Part shown: one piece after another, positions 29,373 to 38,216 of the stretch | Layout: each line of letters opens with the position of its first letter | Numbering within the stretch: position 1 is the stretch's first letter | Source of the DNA: Nocardioides sp. SYSU D00065 | Lineage (GTDB): Bacteria > Actinomycetota > Actinomycetes > Propionibacteriales > Nocardioidaceae | Length of the DNA: 64,000 bases | Direction of reading: 5' to 3' | Assembly (NCBI RefSeq): GCF_017916425.1 | Contig: NZ_JAFMSX010000001.1 | Coordinates: forward strand, 806,001-870,000 | The notes under the pieces: model-generated | What the model saw: the letters and a program-made list of their open reading frames with translations, nothing else | Database searches by the model: none | Told to the model about the DNA's origin: nothing | Translations under genes and position numbers: made by a program

Positions 29373-29651
29373 TCAGCCGCGCTTGATGCGGCGGGGCTCG
29401 ACGGGCAGCTCGACGGGCGCCGGGGCAGCGGCCGGCTGCTCCTCGTCGAGCCAGCCGTCGTGGGTGTCGACCAGCACCTCGAGCATGAAGCCGGGCGCGT
29501 CGCTGACCACCGCCCAGGGGTGGTCCTCGTCGTCGTCCTCGCCGGCCAGCCGCTCACGCTCGAGCCGCGCCGCGAAGCCGTCGGCACGCAGGCGCGCCAC
29601 GACGGCGTGCGCATCGTCCTCGTCGAAGAAGATCGCCCTCACGAGCGCCAT
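29373..29651 (-). CDS. Small conserved protein, unknown function
   Basis: 92 residues beginning MALVRAIFFDEDDAHAVVAR, with a ferredoxin-like alternation of strands and helices, the acidic segment GEDDDEDHPWAVVSDAPG and a Pro-rich, basic tail. The layout suggests a small ligand-binding or regulatory protein in the cytoplasm; I do not recognise the family. It stands 66 bases downstream of the mshB start on the same strand and is divergent from the 381-residue protein gene. Confidence 0.65.
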   Translation of the reverse strand: MALVRAIFFDEDDAHAVVARLRADGFAARLERERLAGEDDDEDHPWAVVSDAPGFMLEVLVDTHDGWLDEEQPAAAPAPVELPVEPRRIKRG

Positions 29652-29699
29652 CGTCCCACGCGCGAGAACGGGCCGCCGACGGCTGGCTAGGGTCGAGGC

Positions 29700-30845
29700 A
29701 TGCAGCCGGCCGGCGAGGAGGACCCCGCGCGCTCCGCGGTGCCGAGCGCCGCCGGGCCTGCGCCGGTCATGGGGGTGCACCTGCGGCGCACCGACGAGAA
29801 CGTCCGCGAGATCGACGCGCTCTCCGCCCTCACCGGTGGCGCGACGGGGCTGGAGGCCCTCCTCGCGGACCTCAAGCACGAGGTGCGCCGGGCGCAGGTC
29901 GTGCCGCGCATCCTCGGTCGTGCCGTGCGGGAGGCATGGCGCTGGGACGCCTACGACGACCGCGACGAGCAGTGGTACCCGCAGGGCATCTCGACGAGCG
30001 CCGACTCCTCCGACACCGAGGACGTCGCGGGCCGCCGGGTGGTCGTCACCACCTGGTACTCCACCGGCAAGGACGGCATCCGACGCGGCTCGCGCGTCAC
30101 GTTCGTCGACCTGGACTCCGAGAGGTACCGGCACGTCCTGCTCGTCTCACCGGTGTTCGACGAGGCCGGCGCCCTCACGCTGCGGCCGATGAGCATCCAC
30201 GCGGGCGGCATCGTGTGGGCCGGGCCCTACCTGCACATCGCCGCGACCGGGCGCGGCTTCGTCACCGCGCGCGTCGACGACATCATGCGCGTCGCAGGCG
30301 ATGACGACCACCCGGACCGTCTCGGCATCGAGGGCACCGCGCTGCACTCCTTCGGCCACCGCTACGTGCTGCCCGTGCGCTCCACCTACCGGGCGCTCAC
30401 CGACGAGGGACACCAGAAGCTGCGCTACTCCTTCATGTCGCTGGACCGGCGCTCGCAGCCGCCGACGCTGGTCGCGGGCGAGTACGCCCTCGCGGCCGAC
30501 GCGACGACCCGGTTGGCTCGCTACCCGCTGGACCCCGCCACCTGGCAGCTCGCCGCGGGCGACGACGGGTACTCCCGCCCCCTCGCCCTCGACGAGGGCG
30601 GAGTCCGGCAGATGCAGGGGGCGGTGATCGCGGCCGGCCGCTACCATGTGACCGTCTCGCACGGACCGTGGATGCCCGGCACCGTGTACGCCGGCCAGCC
30701 GGGGTCGATGCGCAGGAGGCGGTGGGCGGTGCCGATGGGACCGGAGGACCTGTCGTACTGGCCCTCGACGGACCGGCTGTGGTCCCTCACCGAGCACCCA
30801 CGCCGCCGGTGGATCGTGTCGCTGGACCGCGCTTTCTTCGACTGA
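29700..30845 (+). CDS. Uncharacterised 381-residue protein
   Basis: No family recognised. After a Pro/Ala-rich start the chain reads like a series of beta-strands with conserved aromatic groups (WYSTGKDGIRRGSRVTFVDL, HAGGIVWAGPYLHIAATG, LDEGGVRQMQGAVIAAGRYH). This would suit a beta-propeller, with the closing PEDLSYWPSTDRLWSLTEHP matching the end of such folds. No signal peptide is evident. Its 3' end is followed within about 10 bases by a 67-bp tandem repeat. The gene is divergent from the small protein at 29373-29651. Confidence 0.7.
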   Translation: MQPAGEEDPARSAVPSAAGPAPVMGVHLRRTDENVREIDALSALTGGATGLEALLADLKHEVRRAQVVPRILGRAVREAWRWDAYDDRDEQWYPQGISTSADSSDTEDVAGRRVVVTTWYSTGKDGIRRGSRVTFVDLDSERYRHVLLVSPVFDEAGALTLRPMSIHAGGIVWAGPYLHIAATGRGFVTARVDDIMRVAGDDDHPDRLGIEGTALHSFGHRYVLPVRSTYRALTDEGHQKLRYSFMSLDRRSQPPTLVAGEYALAADATTRLARYPLDPATWQLAAGDDGYSRPLALDEGGVRQMQGAVIAAGRYHVTVSHGPWMPGTVYAGQPGSMRRRRWAVPMGPEDLSYWPSTDRLWSLTEHPRRRWIVSLDRAFFD

Positions 30846-30855
30846 CCGGCGGCGC

Positions 30856-31045
30856 GACACGCCCGGAGTCGCGCTTGAGTCTCTCAGCGACTCAAGCCCG
30901 ACTCACCCGACTGACGCCGTCCGACACGCCCGGAATCGCGGTTGAGTCTCCCAGCGACTCAAGACCAACTCACGCGCCCGACGCCGCCCGACACGCCCGG
31001 AATCGCGGTTGAGTCTCCCAGCGACTCAAGCCCGACTCACGCCCG
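30856..31045. repeat. 67-bp tandem repeat, nearly three copies, with internal hairpins
   Basis: Units begin at 30856, 30923 and 30990, each starting GACACGCCCGG and spaced exactly 67 bases apart; the third is slightly truncated. Every unit contains TTGAGTC, 7 bases, then GACTCAA, a perfect 7-bp stem. Sequence differences between units are few. The array separates two convergent genes, so its hairpins may act as bidirectional terminators, and it overlaps the current 3' end of the thioesterase reading frame. Confidence 0.9.
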
Positions 31046-31842
31046 CGGTTGCAGCGCCAGCTGCCGGCTCTGGGCGACCAGCCGCCCGCTGAGTCCCAGA
31101 CCTCGCAGTCCTCCTCGAACATCCCGCCGGCGACATTGCGGGTCCGGTGGGAGACCCTCAGCCAGCCCGGTGCGGGCATCGCGCGCACGTGCACGGTCAG
31201 CTCCAGGGTCGGCGCCCAGCCGGGGCGGCCGAGGTCGAAGGTGACCGGCGGCAGGGCGTCGCAGACCATGAGCAGCCCCACCGGGTCGACGTCGTGGCCG
31301 TCGGCCAGCCGGAACCAGGCCTGGATGTGGCCACGGCCGCTCGGCTCGCCCACCGCCCAACCGATGCACGCCGGGTCGAAGCGGATGTCGAAGCGCTCCA
31401 TCAGCGGCGCCGTGCGCCGGACGTGGTCGGGCGCCGCAGAGGCCGGGACGCACTCCTCCAGCGGAGCCAGCGTCGGCTCCTCGGCGGTGGTGGCGACGTC
31501 GTCGGGCATCGCGCTCAGGTCGCCGTACGTCGCCAGCGCGGTGATGCGGGTCGTGCCCTCCTGTCCCAGCTCCGCCGCCACGGTCGCGACGCTGCCGCCC
31601 TCGCGCAGGACCCGGATCGCGACCTGGGCGGGGCCGGGACGCGAGGCGGTGAGGTAGTGCGCGCTGACCGCCAGCGGGTGCGGCTTGGCGGGCACCGTGG
31701 CAGCCACCGCGTTGCCGACGATCCCCAGCAGGTAGCCGCCGTTCACGCCTCCGCCGACCACCCAGCCGGGGTCGAGCTGAGCGCCGAAGAGCCCCTCGCC
31801 CGATGCGGTCAGGGCGGTGTGCGTGTCCCACTCCGAAGCCAT
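30970..31842 (-). CDS. Acyl-CoA thioesterase-like protein with apparent 3' frameshift
   Basis: The body is a double-hotdog TesB-like thioesterase: GGGVNGGYLLGIVGNAVA in the first half and VGLLMVCDALPPVTFDLG with the Asp-containing catalytic region in the second. Near the end the frame reads VWDSAG and then GWSPRAGSW, whereas the family continues GRLVAQSRQLAL. That exact continuation, RLVAQSRQLALQPRA, followed by a stop at 31037, is present in the neighbouring frame. One base therefore appears missing near 31087. As it stands, translation runs on into the 67-bp repeat and ends at 30970 with a foreign tail of about 25 residues. The enzyme core is intact. Confidence 0.8.
   Translation of the reverse strand: MASEWDTHTALTASGEGLFGAQLDPGWVVGGGVNGGYLLGIVGNAVAATVPAKPHPLAVSAHYLTASRPGPAQVAIRVLREGGSVATVAAELGQEGTTRITALATYGDLSAMPDDVATTAEEPTLAPLEECVPASAAPDHVRRTAPLMERFDIRFDPACIGWAVGEPSGRGHIQAWFRLADGHDVDPVGLLMVCDALPPVTFDLGRPGWAPTLELTVHVRAMPAPGWLRVSHRTRNVAGGMFEEDCEVWDSAGGWSPRAGSWRCNRGRESGLSRWETQPRFRACRAASGA
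31080..31095 (-). other. Apparent single-base deletion in the thioesterase gene
   Basis: The coding strand reads GACTCAGCGGGCGG. One extra C after GACTCAGC would restore Asp-Ser-Ala-Gly-Arg-Leu and the family-typical C-terminus ending at 31037. It could be a real mutation or a sequencing slip in a G/C run. Confidence 0.7.
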
Positions 31843-31868
31843 GTCCCGAGACTAGGGGCCGGGCCGGG

Positions 31869-32918
31869 TCAGCGCGCGCGGAGCCAGCCGGTGACCTGCG
31901 GCACACCGTCGATCCAGCCCAGCCGGGCGGCGTACAGCGCCCGGCGGCCGCGCGAGCGCAGCTTCTGGTCCCAGTTGCCCGTCCCGGCGCACGGGAGCGG
32001 TGTCCCGTGGCACGTCCAGCCGTGGAGGAACGCGAGCGTGCGACCGCCGCGGCCCTCGACGAGGTCCAGTCCACCGGGTCCGCACAGGCCGGTGGTCGCG
32101 GCGTCCACGAGCACGCCGGTCTCCGCAGCCGACCAGTCGAGCAGGTCCGCCGACCGTAGCCACCGGGTGCTGTAGGTGCAGCGCGTCCAGTCCCCCTCGG
32201 AGACGAGGAGGACGTAGTCCCCGGACCGCCGGGTCAGGACCGGGTTCTCCCAGACGCCCTCGAACCGCAGCAGCTCGAGGCTGGTGGCACCGCGCCGCAC
32301 CGACTGCCCGTCGCGCGAGAGCGGGACGATCCGGATGCTGGAGGGCACCCGGTCGGTCTTGTACAGCAGGTACGCCGACCCGTCGGCGTCGCGGAACCAC
32401 GACGGGTCGATCACTCCGGCCCGGGGCAGCGTGGGGTCGCGCGGCAGCAGCGGATCCTGCGCGGTCGGCACCCGGGCGTAGGCCGGGCACACCAGCGGCG
32501 CGCGGCCCACCGGGCGGAACGGACCGCGCGGCGATGCCGAGCGGGCGACCCCGATGCACCGTCCGTGCTCGCCCATCCCGCGCACCGGCGTCGCGTAGTA
32601 GAGCAGCCACCTGCCGCCGGCGCGGGCGACGTCGACGGCCCAGACACCGCCCTCGCGCGACCACGACGGCCGGTGCGTCAGCAGGCTCGGGCCCCGCCGC
32701 CACGGCCCGTCGGCGCGCCGCGACCAGGCGTGCGGCACCCGGTCGCCGGTGGCGTACGCGATGAGCCCGCCGGGAGCGGCGACCACCGCGGGGTCGGGGA
32801 AGTCCAGGTCGAGCACCGGTCGCGGGACGCGCTCGGCGGCGCCTGTGGGACCGGCGACGGACAGCAGGCAGGCGGCGAGCAGCAGCACGAGCAGGCGGAC
32901 TGCTCCCCGGTCGGACAC
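31869..32918 (-). CDS. Secreted GH43-like five-bladed beta-propeller protein
   Basis: 349 residues from a GTG, with a signal peptide (about 1-28). Motifs typical of glycoside hydrolase family 43/62-like propellers follow: LDFPDPAVVAAPGGLIAYAT (candidate general base Asp), GRWLLYYATPV, VIDPSWFRDADGSAYLLYK (second Asp) and RFEGVWENPVL (candidate catalytic Glu). Four or more Cys residues in the second half (TRCTYS, GLCGPGG, TCHGTPLPCAG) suggest disulphides. Substrates of the family are arabinan or arabinoxylan side chains. An action on arabinose-containing wall polymer or on plant polysaccharide is possible but not shown. Confidence 0.8.
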   Translation of the reverse strand: MSDRGAVRLLVLLLAACLLSVAGPTGAAERVPRPVLDLDFPDPAVVAAPGGLIAYATGDRVPHAWSRRADGPWRRGPSLLTHRPSWSREGGVWAVDVARAGGRWLLYYATPVRGMGEHGRCIGVARSASPRGPFRPVGRAPLVCPAYARVPTAQDPLLPRDPTLPRAGVIDPSWFRDADGSAYLLYKTDRVPSSIRIVPLSRDGQSVRRGATSLELLRFEGVWENPVLTRRSGDYVLLVSEGDWTRCTYSTRWLRSADLLDWSAAETGVLVDAATTGLCGPGGLDLVEGRGGRTLAFLHGWTCHGTPLPCAGTGNWDQKLRSRGRRALYAARLGWIDGVPQVTGWLRAR

Positions 32919-32942
32919 GCGGGGGACCGTACCGCGGACAGG

Positions 32943-34265
32943 TCAGGGACGCAGTGTCGCGGGAAGCCGCTCGAAGCCGCGCAGGATGCGGGTCTCGCGA
33001 CGGCGCGCGCCCGGCTCGAGGCGCAGGTCGGGGAAGCGGTCCCAGATCGCGCGGAGGCCGACCTCGCCCTCCATGCGCGCCAGCTGGGCGCCCAAGCAGT
33101 GGTGCCGGCCGGCGGAGAAGGCGATGTGGTCGCGGGCGTTGAACCGGCCGACGTCGAAGCGGCGCGGATCGGCGAAGACGTCGGGGTCGCGGTTGGCGCC
33201 GCCGAGCATGGCGGTGACCATCGAGCCGCCGCGGACCGGCCGCCCGGCGACCTCGGTGTCGTGCGCGGCCATCCGGCCGGTGAGCAGCACCGGCGGGTCC
33301 AGCCGCAGCACCTCCTCGACCACGTTGGGCCACAGCGAGGGGTCCGCGACCACGCGGGCCCGCTGCTCGGGGTGGTCGTGGAGCAGCGCGATCCCGTTGC
33401 CGAGGAGGTTGACGGTGGTCTCGAAGCCGGCGGCGAGGACGAGTCCGGCCGTCGCCTTGAGCTCGGTCTCGTCGAGGCCGCGGCCCTCGTCGCGGACGGC
33501 GACGAGCTGGCTGAGCAGGTCGTCGCCCGGGGCGCGCCGGAGGTCGTCGAGGTGCCGGCCGAGCCACGCGTCGAACTGGTCAAGGGCGCGGGAGACCGAG
33601 CGGTAGCGCCGGAAGCCGAGTCCCAGGTCGAGGCTCGGCGCGGCCGCCGACCCGACGTGCAGCACCGTGCCGCGCTCGTCCTCCGGCACGCCGAGGATCT
33701 CCGCGATGACGGTGACCGGCAGCTGGGCGCAGTAGGCCTCGACGAGGTCCGCGGCCGACGTGGCCCGCGGCTCGAGGGCGTCGAGCAGCGCCGTGGCGAT
33801 CTCCTCGGTCCGCTCGCGCAGCCGCTCGACCGCGCGCATGGTGAAGACGCGGGTGACGAGCCTGCGGTAGCGCGTGTGGTCGGGAGGCTCGGTCACCAGC
33901 AGCGACGGCGGCTCGACGGGGTGGAGCGTGTCGGGTGCCGCCCAGCGCGAGATCCGGCCCAGGGGGCCCTCGGCGGTCGGCAGGCCGGTGCGGAAGTCGT
34001 CGCCGGTGAGCACGTGGCGCACGGCGGCGTGGCTGGTGGCGACGTACCCGACCTGCGAGCGGTAGAGCGGCCCGTGCGAGCGGATCTCCTCGATGAGGTC
34101 GAAGACGTCGTCGGAGCCGCGCGCTCCCGCCCGGATCAGCCGCGCCTGGAGGTCGCCGCGGCTGGCGGCTCGGCGCAGGAACAGCGTGGGCAGGCCGTGA
34201 GCCACCCCCCAGTGGACCCCCGACCTCACCTTGCGGGCGACCGGCGAGGTGGCGAGCGAGCTCAT
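32943..34265 (-). CDS. Cytochrome P450
   Basis: 440 residues. All P450 hallmarks are in place: the I-helix oxygen-binding AGFETT (279-284), the K-helix ExxR (Glu318, Arg321) and the haem loop FSAGRHHCLGAQ with ligand Cys390. It is a soluble bacterial class I enzyme that would need a ferredoxin and reductase; fdxA 9 kb away is a candidate but unlinked. The substrate cannot be predicted. The ATG at 34265 removes a long unrelated upstream frame. The gene stands alone between a GH43-like gene and divergent DUF3054/MFS genes. Confidence 0.95.
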   Translation of the reverse strand: MSSLATSPVARKVRSGVHWGVAHGLPTLFLRRAASRGDLQARLIRAGARGSDDVFDLIEEIRSHGPLYRSQVGYVATSHAAVRHVLTGDDFRTGLPTAEGPLGRISRWAAPDTLHPVEPPSLLVTEPPDHTRYRRLVTRVFTMRAVERLRERTEEIATALLDALEPRATSAADLVEAYCAQLPVTVIAEILGVPEDERGTVLHVGSAAAPSLDLGLGFRRYRSVSRALDQFDAWLGRHLDDLRRAPGDDLLSQLVAVRDEGRGLDETELKATAGLVLAAGFETTVNLLGNGIALLHDHPEQRARVVADPSLWPNVVEEVLRLDPPVLLTGRMAAHDTEVAGRPVRGGSMVTAMLGGANRDPDVFADPRRFDVGRFNARDHIAFSAGRHHCLGAQLARMEGEVGLRAIWDRFPDLRLEPGARRRETRILRGFERLPATLRP

Positions 34266-34316
34266 GGCCTCGAGACTAGCCGCGGACGACGGGACCGGCG
34301 TCCCTAGGCTGAGCGC

Positions 34317-34649
34317 ATGTGGCTCGTGGTGGACCTCCTGCTCATCGGCGTCTTCGCGGTGATCGGGCGGCTCAGCCACTACGGCACCCTGACCGTCGGC
34401 GGGTGGTGGGCCACGGCCTGGCCGTTCCTGGTCGGCGCCCTGCTCGCCTGGGCCGTGCTGACGGCGACCCGGCGTGCCCCGGCTGCGATCGGTTCCGGCG
34501 TCGCGGTCTGGCTCGGCGCCCTGGTCGGCGGGATGGTGCTGCGCCAGGCGAGCGGCCAAGGGACGGCGACGGCGTTCGTCGTCGTCGCCACCCTCGTCCT
34601 CGGCGCGCTGCTCGTGCTTCCTAGAGTCGGTGCACGTGTCAGACGATGA
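34317..34649 (+). CDS. DUF3054 membrane protein
   Basis: 110 residues with four membrane segments and the DUF3054 pattern: FAVIGRLSHYG near the N-terminus, GGWWATAWPFLVGALLAWAVL in the middle and GMVLRQASGQGTATAFVVVA towards the end. The function is unknown; the family is almost confined to actinobacteria and archaea. Its end overlaps the start of the MFS permease gene by 14 bases, so the two are probably cotranscribed. Confidence 0.88.
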   Translation: MWLVVDLLLIGVFAVIGRLSHYGTLTVGGWWATAWPFLVGALLAWAVLTATRRAPAAIGSGVAVWLGALVGGMVLRQASGQGTATAFVVVATLVLGALLVLPRVGARVRR

Positions 34650-35841
34650 GGCCAGGTCCCGCAGCTCCGCAGTCCCCTTCGGCCTCCTGCTCGTCGCCGT
34701 CGTCGTCGTCTCGATCAACCTGAGGCCCGGCGCGTCCTCGCCCGGGCCGGTGCTGGAGGAGGTACGCGAGGGGCTGGGCATGAGCGCGGGCGTGGCCGGG
34801 GCGATGACGGGGCTGCCCGGACTCTGCTTCGGCCTGGTCGGCGCGCTGGCCGTCGGCTTCGCGCGCCGCATCGGGATGACGGCGGCGCTCGCGATCGGGC
34901 TCACCCTCGCGGCGATCGGCCTCCTGCTGCGGGTGACGACCGACAGCGTCCCGCTCTTCCTCCTCCTCACCGTCGCCGCGCTGGCCGGCATGGCCGTCGG
35001 CAACGTCCTCGTCCCCGCCTGGATCAAGACACACGGGCACGCGGTCGTGCTGATGACCGTCCACGGCACCGGGCTGGTGGTGGGCGGCAGCCTGGGGTCG
35101 CTGCTCACCGCTCCGGTGAGCGAGACCAGCCGCTCGTGGCGCGCCGGGCTCGGCATGTGGGGCCTGCTGGCGGCGATCGCCGTGCCGCTGTGGGCCTGGC
35201 TCGCGCTGCGCGAACGGCGCTCGCCGGTCGAGCACGACGTCAGCGGGGAGGCGGCACCCACCGGCCGGGTGCTGCACTCCCCCACGGCCGTCGCGCTGAC
35301 CGTGATGTTCGGCGTGCAGTCGATGCACGCCTACGTCCAGTTCGGCTGGCTGCCCCAGATCTACCGCGACGCCGGCATCTCCGCCTCCTCCGCCGGCGCC
35401 CTGCAGGCACTGCTGTCCAGCGTGGGCATCGCCGGGGCCCTCGTGATGCCCACCGTGATCGCGCGCAGTCGCGGCCTGCACGCCTGGATGGTGTTCTTCG
35501 GCATCACGCTCGCCCTGGGCTACGCCGGACTGCTCCTCGCCCCGGCCACCCTCCCGTGGGTGTGGGCGCTGCTGCTCGGCCTGGCCGGCCTGGCCTTCCC
35601 GACGTCGATCGCGCTGATCACCGCGCGCACCCGTCATCCCTCGGTCACCGCACAGCTCTCCGGCTTCGTCCAGCCGGTCGGCTTCGGCCTGGCCGCAGTC
35701 GGCCCCTTCGTCGTCGGCCTGGTCCACGAGGCCACCGGCGACTGGTCGCTGGTGATCGTGCTGCTCGCGCTCACCGCGGTGCCGCTGACCCTCGCCGGGC
35801 TGCGTGTGGCGCGCCCGGCGTACGTCGACGACGAGATCTGA
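34636..35841 (+). CDS. MFS permease of the CynX/NimT type
   Basis: About 401 residues with 12 predicted membrane segments. INLRPGASSPGPVLEEVREGLGMS after the first helix is characteristic of the cyanate/nitroimidazole (CynX/NimT) branch of the major facilitator superfamily, and QSMHAYVQFGWLPQIYRDAG opens the second half. The substrate is unknown; relatives export or import small anions and drugs. The GTG at 34636 overlaps the DUF3054 gene; a GTG two codons upstream is also possible. No cyanase or regulator gene is nearby. Confidence 0.85.
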   Translation: MSDDEARSRSSAVPFGLLLVAVVVVSINLRPGASSPGPVLEEVREGLGMSAGVAGAMTGLPGLCFGLVGALAVGFARRIGMTAALAIGLTLAAIGLLLRVTTDSVPLFLLLTVAALAGMAVGNVLVPAWIKTHGHAVVLMTVHGTGLVVGGSLGSLLTAPVSETSRSWRAGLGMWGLLAAIAVPLWAWLALRERRSPVEHDVSGEAAPTGRVLHSPTAVALTVMFGVQSMHAYVQFGWLPQIYRDAGISASSAGALQALLSSVGIAGALVMPTVIARSRGLHAWMVFFGITLALGYAGLLLAPATLPWVWALLLGLAGLAFPTSIALITARTRHPSVTAQLSGFVQPVGFGLAAVGPFVVGLVHEATGDWSLVIVLLALTAVPLTLAGLRVARPAYVDDEI

Positions 35842-35891
35842 GCCGCGGCCGGCCGCGCCGAGCCGGCGCGCGGACGTGCTTGGATCGGTCC

Positions 35892-36308
35892 ATGGCCTCG
35901 CGACTGACCGAGATCTCCCTCGACTGCCACGACCCCGACCGGCTGGCCGAGTTCTGGACCGCCGTGCTCGACTGGGTGGTGCTGGACCGCGAGCCCGGGC
36001 TGGTGGAGATCGGACCGGCGGGCCGCAACGACGGCGAGCTCCTCGACGCCGTGCGCTCCGGTCCCGTGGCGCCCACGATGTTCCTGGCGGCCGTCCCCGA
36101 GGACAAGGTCGTCAAGAACCGCCTCCACCTCGACGTCTCGCCCATCGACCGCTCCCGCGACGAGGAGGTCGAGCGGCTGCTGGCGCTCGGCGCCACCCGC
36201 GCGGAGGTCGGCCAGACGGGCGAGGAGTCGTGGATCGTGCTGGCCGACCCCGAGGGCAACGAGTTCTGCGTGCTCCGCAGCCTCGCGCCCGGGCACTTCT
36301 CGCTGTGA
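35892..36308 (+). CDS. VOC-family (glyoxalase-like) protein
   Basis: 138 residues with the paired beta-alpha-beta-beta-beta units of the vicinal oxygen chelate fold: LTEISLDCHDPDRLAEFWTAVL at the start and VLADPEGNEFCVLR at the end. The latter is the usual closing motif, with a Glu that often binds metal. The subgroup is common in actinobacteria and its substrates are mostly unknown. It ends one base before the convergent ABC ATPase gene. Confidence 0.88.
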   Translation: MASRLTEISLDCHDPDRLAEFWTAVLDWVVLDREPGLVEIGPAGRNDGELLDAVRSGPVAPTMFLAAVPEDKVVKNRLHLDVSPIDRSRDEEVERLLALGATRAEVGQTGEESWIVLADPEGNEFCVLRSLAPGHFSL

Positions 36309-36309
36309 C

Positions 36310-37134
36310 CTAGCCCGCGGTGGGCAGGAGTCCGTGTCGCCCGATCGGGATCATCAGCGGCCGGCCGGAGACGGGGTCCTCGATGATCCGGCTGGCCATG
36401 CCGAACACGTCCTCGACCAGGCCGGGCTCCAGCACGTCGCGCGGGTGGCCGGCGGCGTAGAGGCGACCCTCGTGGAGCGCGATCAGGTGGTCGGCGTAGC
36501 GCGCGGCGAGGTTGAGGTCGTGCAGCACCATCACGATCGTGGTGCCCTTGGCCCGGTTGAGGTCGGTGAGCAGGTCCAGCACCTCGACCTGGTGGCTGAC
36601 GTCGAGGAACGTGGTCGGCTCGTCGAGGAGCAGGACCTCCGACTCCTGCGCGAGCGCCATGGCGATCCACACGCGCTGGCGCTGGCCGCCGGACAGCTCG
36701 TCGACGGCCCGGTCGATGAGCTCGGCGGTGTCGGTGGCCTCGAGGGCGGCGGCGACGGCGCGGTCGTCGGCCGCCGACCACCGCGCGAAGGCGCGCTGGT
36801 GAGGGTGCCGGCCCCGCCCGACGAGGTCGCCCACCGTGATGCCCTCCGGTGCGATCGGCGACTGCGGCAGCAGCCCCAGGCGGCGGGCGAGCTGCTTGGC
36901 GGGCATCGTGTGCACCGACGCGCCATCGAGCACCACGCGGCCGGTCCGTGGCGGGAGCAGGCGGGTCATCGACCTCAGCAGGGTCGACTTGCCGCACGCG
37001 TTGGGTCCGACGATGACCGTGACCTCGCCGGGGGCGATCACGAGGTCGAGGCCGTGGACGACCTCGCGGTCGCCGTAGCCGAGGGTGAGCTCCTGGATCT
37101 CCAGTCGCGGCGGGGACGAGGTGGACGGGCTCAC
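36310..37134 (-). CDS. ABC transporter ATPase for iron-siderophore uptake (FecE-like)
   Basis: 274 residues. Walker A GPNACGKST (43-51), signature LSGGQRQR (147-154), Walker B VLLLDEPT and the following switch His in VLHDLNLAARYAD make it a FecE/FepC-type ATPase. It powers import of a ferric siderophore through the two permeases encoded just upstream. The GTG start overlaps the permease stop (GTGA). It is the last gene of a four-gene operon that begins with the binding lipoprotein and its iron box. Confidence 0.95.
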   Translation of the reverse strand: MSPSTSSPPRLEIQELTLGYGDREVVHGLDLVIAPGEVTVIVGPNACGKSTLLRSMTRLLPPRTGRVVLDGASVHTMPAKQLARRLGLLPQSPIAPEGITVGDLVGRGRHPHQRAFARWSAADDRAVAAALEATDTAELIDRAVDELSGGQRQRVWIAMALAQESEVLLLDEPTTFLDVSHQVEVLDLLTDLNRAKGTTIVMVLHDLNLAARYADHLIALHEGRLYAAGHPRDVLEPGLVEDVFGMASRIIEDPVSGRPLMIPIGRHGLLPTAG

Positions 37135-38216
37135 AGGGTGCCTCCGACCCGGTTGATGCGGACGATGAGGTAGATCAGGTAGGGGGCGCCGAGGATGCCG
37201 GTGACGACCCCGACGGGCATGCGGGTGCCGAAGGCGTGCTGGCCGACGAAGTCGGCGACCAGCGTCAGCAGCGCGCCGACCAGCGCGGCCGGGACCAGCA
37301 GCGAGCCACGTGGGCCGATGATGCGGGCGGCGATGGGGCCGCACAGGAACGCGAGGAACGCGATGGGCCCGGACGCGGCGGTCGCGAAGCAGACCAGTCC
37401 GACCGCGGCGACGATCGTCAGCAGGCGCAGCCGCTCCACGCGCACGCCCAGGGCGGAGGCGGTGTCGTCGCCCAGCTGGGAGGTGTCCAGGCTCCGCGCC
37501 TGGAGGAGGACCGCGGTTCCCAGCACGACCAGCGCCGCGAGGACCAGCAGGTTGTCGCGCCACAGCGCGCCGTTGAGGCTGCCGGTCAGCCAGCGCATGG
37601 CCTCGGCCAGCTCGAAGTTGCGCGCCCGCTCGAGCTGCCACGAGATGACGCTCTGCATCATCAGCGACACCCCGATCCCGATGAGGATGAACCGCGTGCC
37701 GGCAGCGACCCCGCGACGGTAGGCCAGCAGGTAGATCGCCAGGGCGACGCCGATGCCGGCGGCGACGGCGAGCCACGAGACCAGCAGGCCGCTCAGCGTG
37801 AAGCTGACGATCGCCACGGCTGCCGCGGCGCTGGCGCCCTCGGTCACGCCGATGATGTCGGGGCTGGCGAGCGGGTTGCGCAGCAGCGTCTGGAAGGTGG
37901 CGCCGGCGAGGCCGAAGCTGAGGCCCACCAGCACCGCGAGCGTGGCCCGCGGCAGGCGCAGGCGGCCCACGACGAACTGCGCCCCGGGCGGCTCCTGGCC
38001 GAGGATCACCGCGAGCACGTCCGAGGGCGGGTACACCGTCGACCCGAGCATCAGGCTGCCGGCGTACGCCGCCACGACCAGGAGTGCGAGCACCGCGATC
38101 GCGGTCCGGCGCCGCCGCCGACGCGTACGCCGTCCGGTGCGCACGCTCGCCAGCACGTCGGGGTGCGGCTCGGCGAGTCCCCGGGGCGTCGCGGCGGTGC
38201 GAGAGGTGACGCTCAC
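37131..38216 (-). CDS. Iron-siderophore ABC permease (FecCD family), second
   Basis: 361 residues, around nine or ten membrane helices, with the FecCD motifs GLSFGLAGATFQTLLRNPLA and PDIIGVTEGASAAA. SGPIAFLAFLCGPIAARIIG marks the ATPase-contact loop region. The basic N-terminus (RTGRRTRRRRRR) is cytoplasmic. It forms the channel with the 38213-39265 product. The start GTG and the upstream stop overlap. Confidence 0.93.
   Translation of the reverse strand: MSVTSRTAATPRGLAEPHPDVLASVRTGRRTRRRRRRTAIAVLALLVVAAYAGSLMLGSTVYPPSDVLAVILGQEPPGAQFVVGRLRLPRATLAVLVGLSFGLAGATFQTLLRNPLASPDIIGVTEGASAAAAVAIVSFTLSGLLVSWLAVAAGIGVALAIYLLAYRRGVAAGTRFILIGIGVSLMMQSVISWQLERARNFELAEAMRWLTGSLNGALWRDNLLVLAALVVLGTAVLLQARSLDTSQLGDDTASALGVRVERLRLLTIVAAVGLVCFATAASGPIAFLAFLCGPIAARIIGPRGSLLVPAALVGALLTLVADFVGQHAFGTRMPVGVVTGILGAPYLIYLIVRINRVGGTL

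Noticed and set aside
30856..31045. 67-bp repeats as a CRISPR array
   Set aside because: Units are directly adjacent with no unique spacers, the period covers the whole unit, and no cas gene is near.
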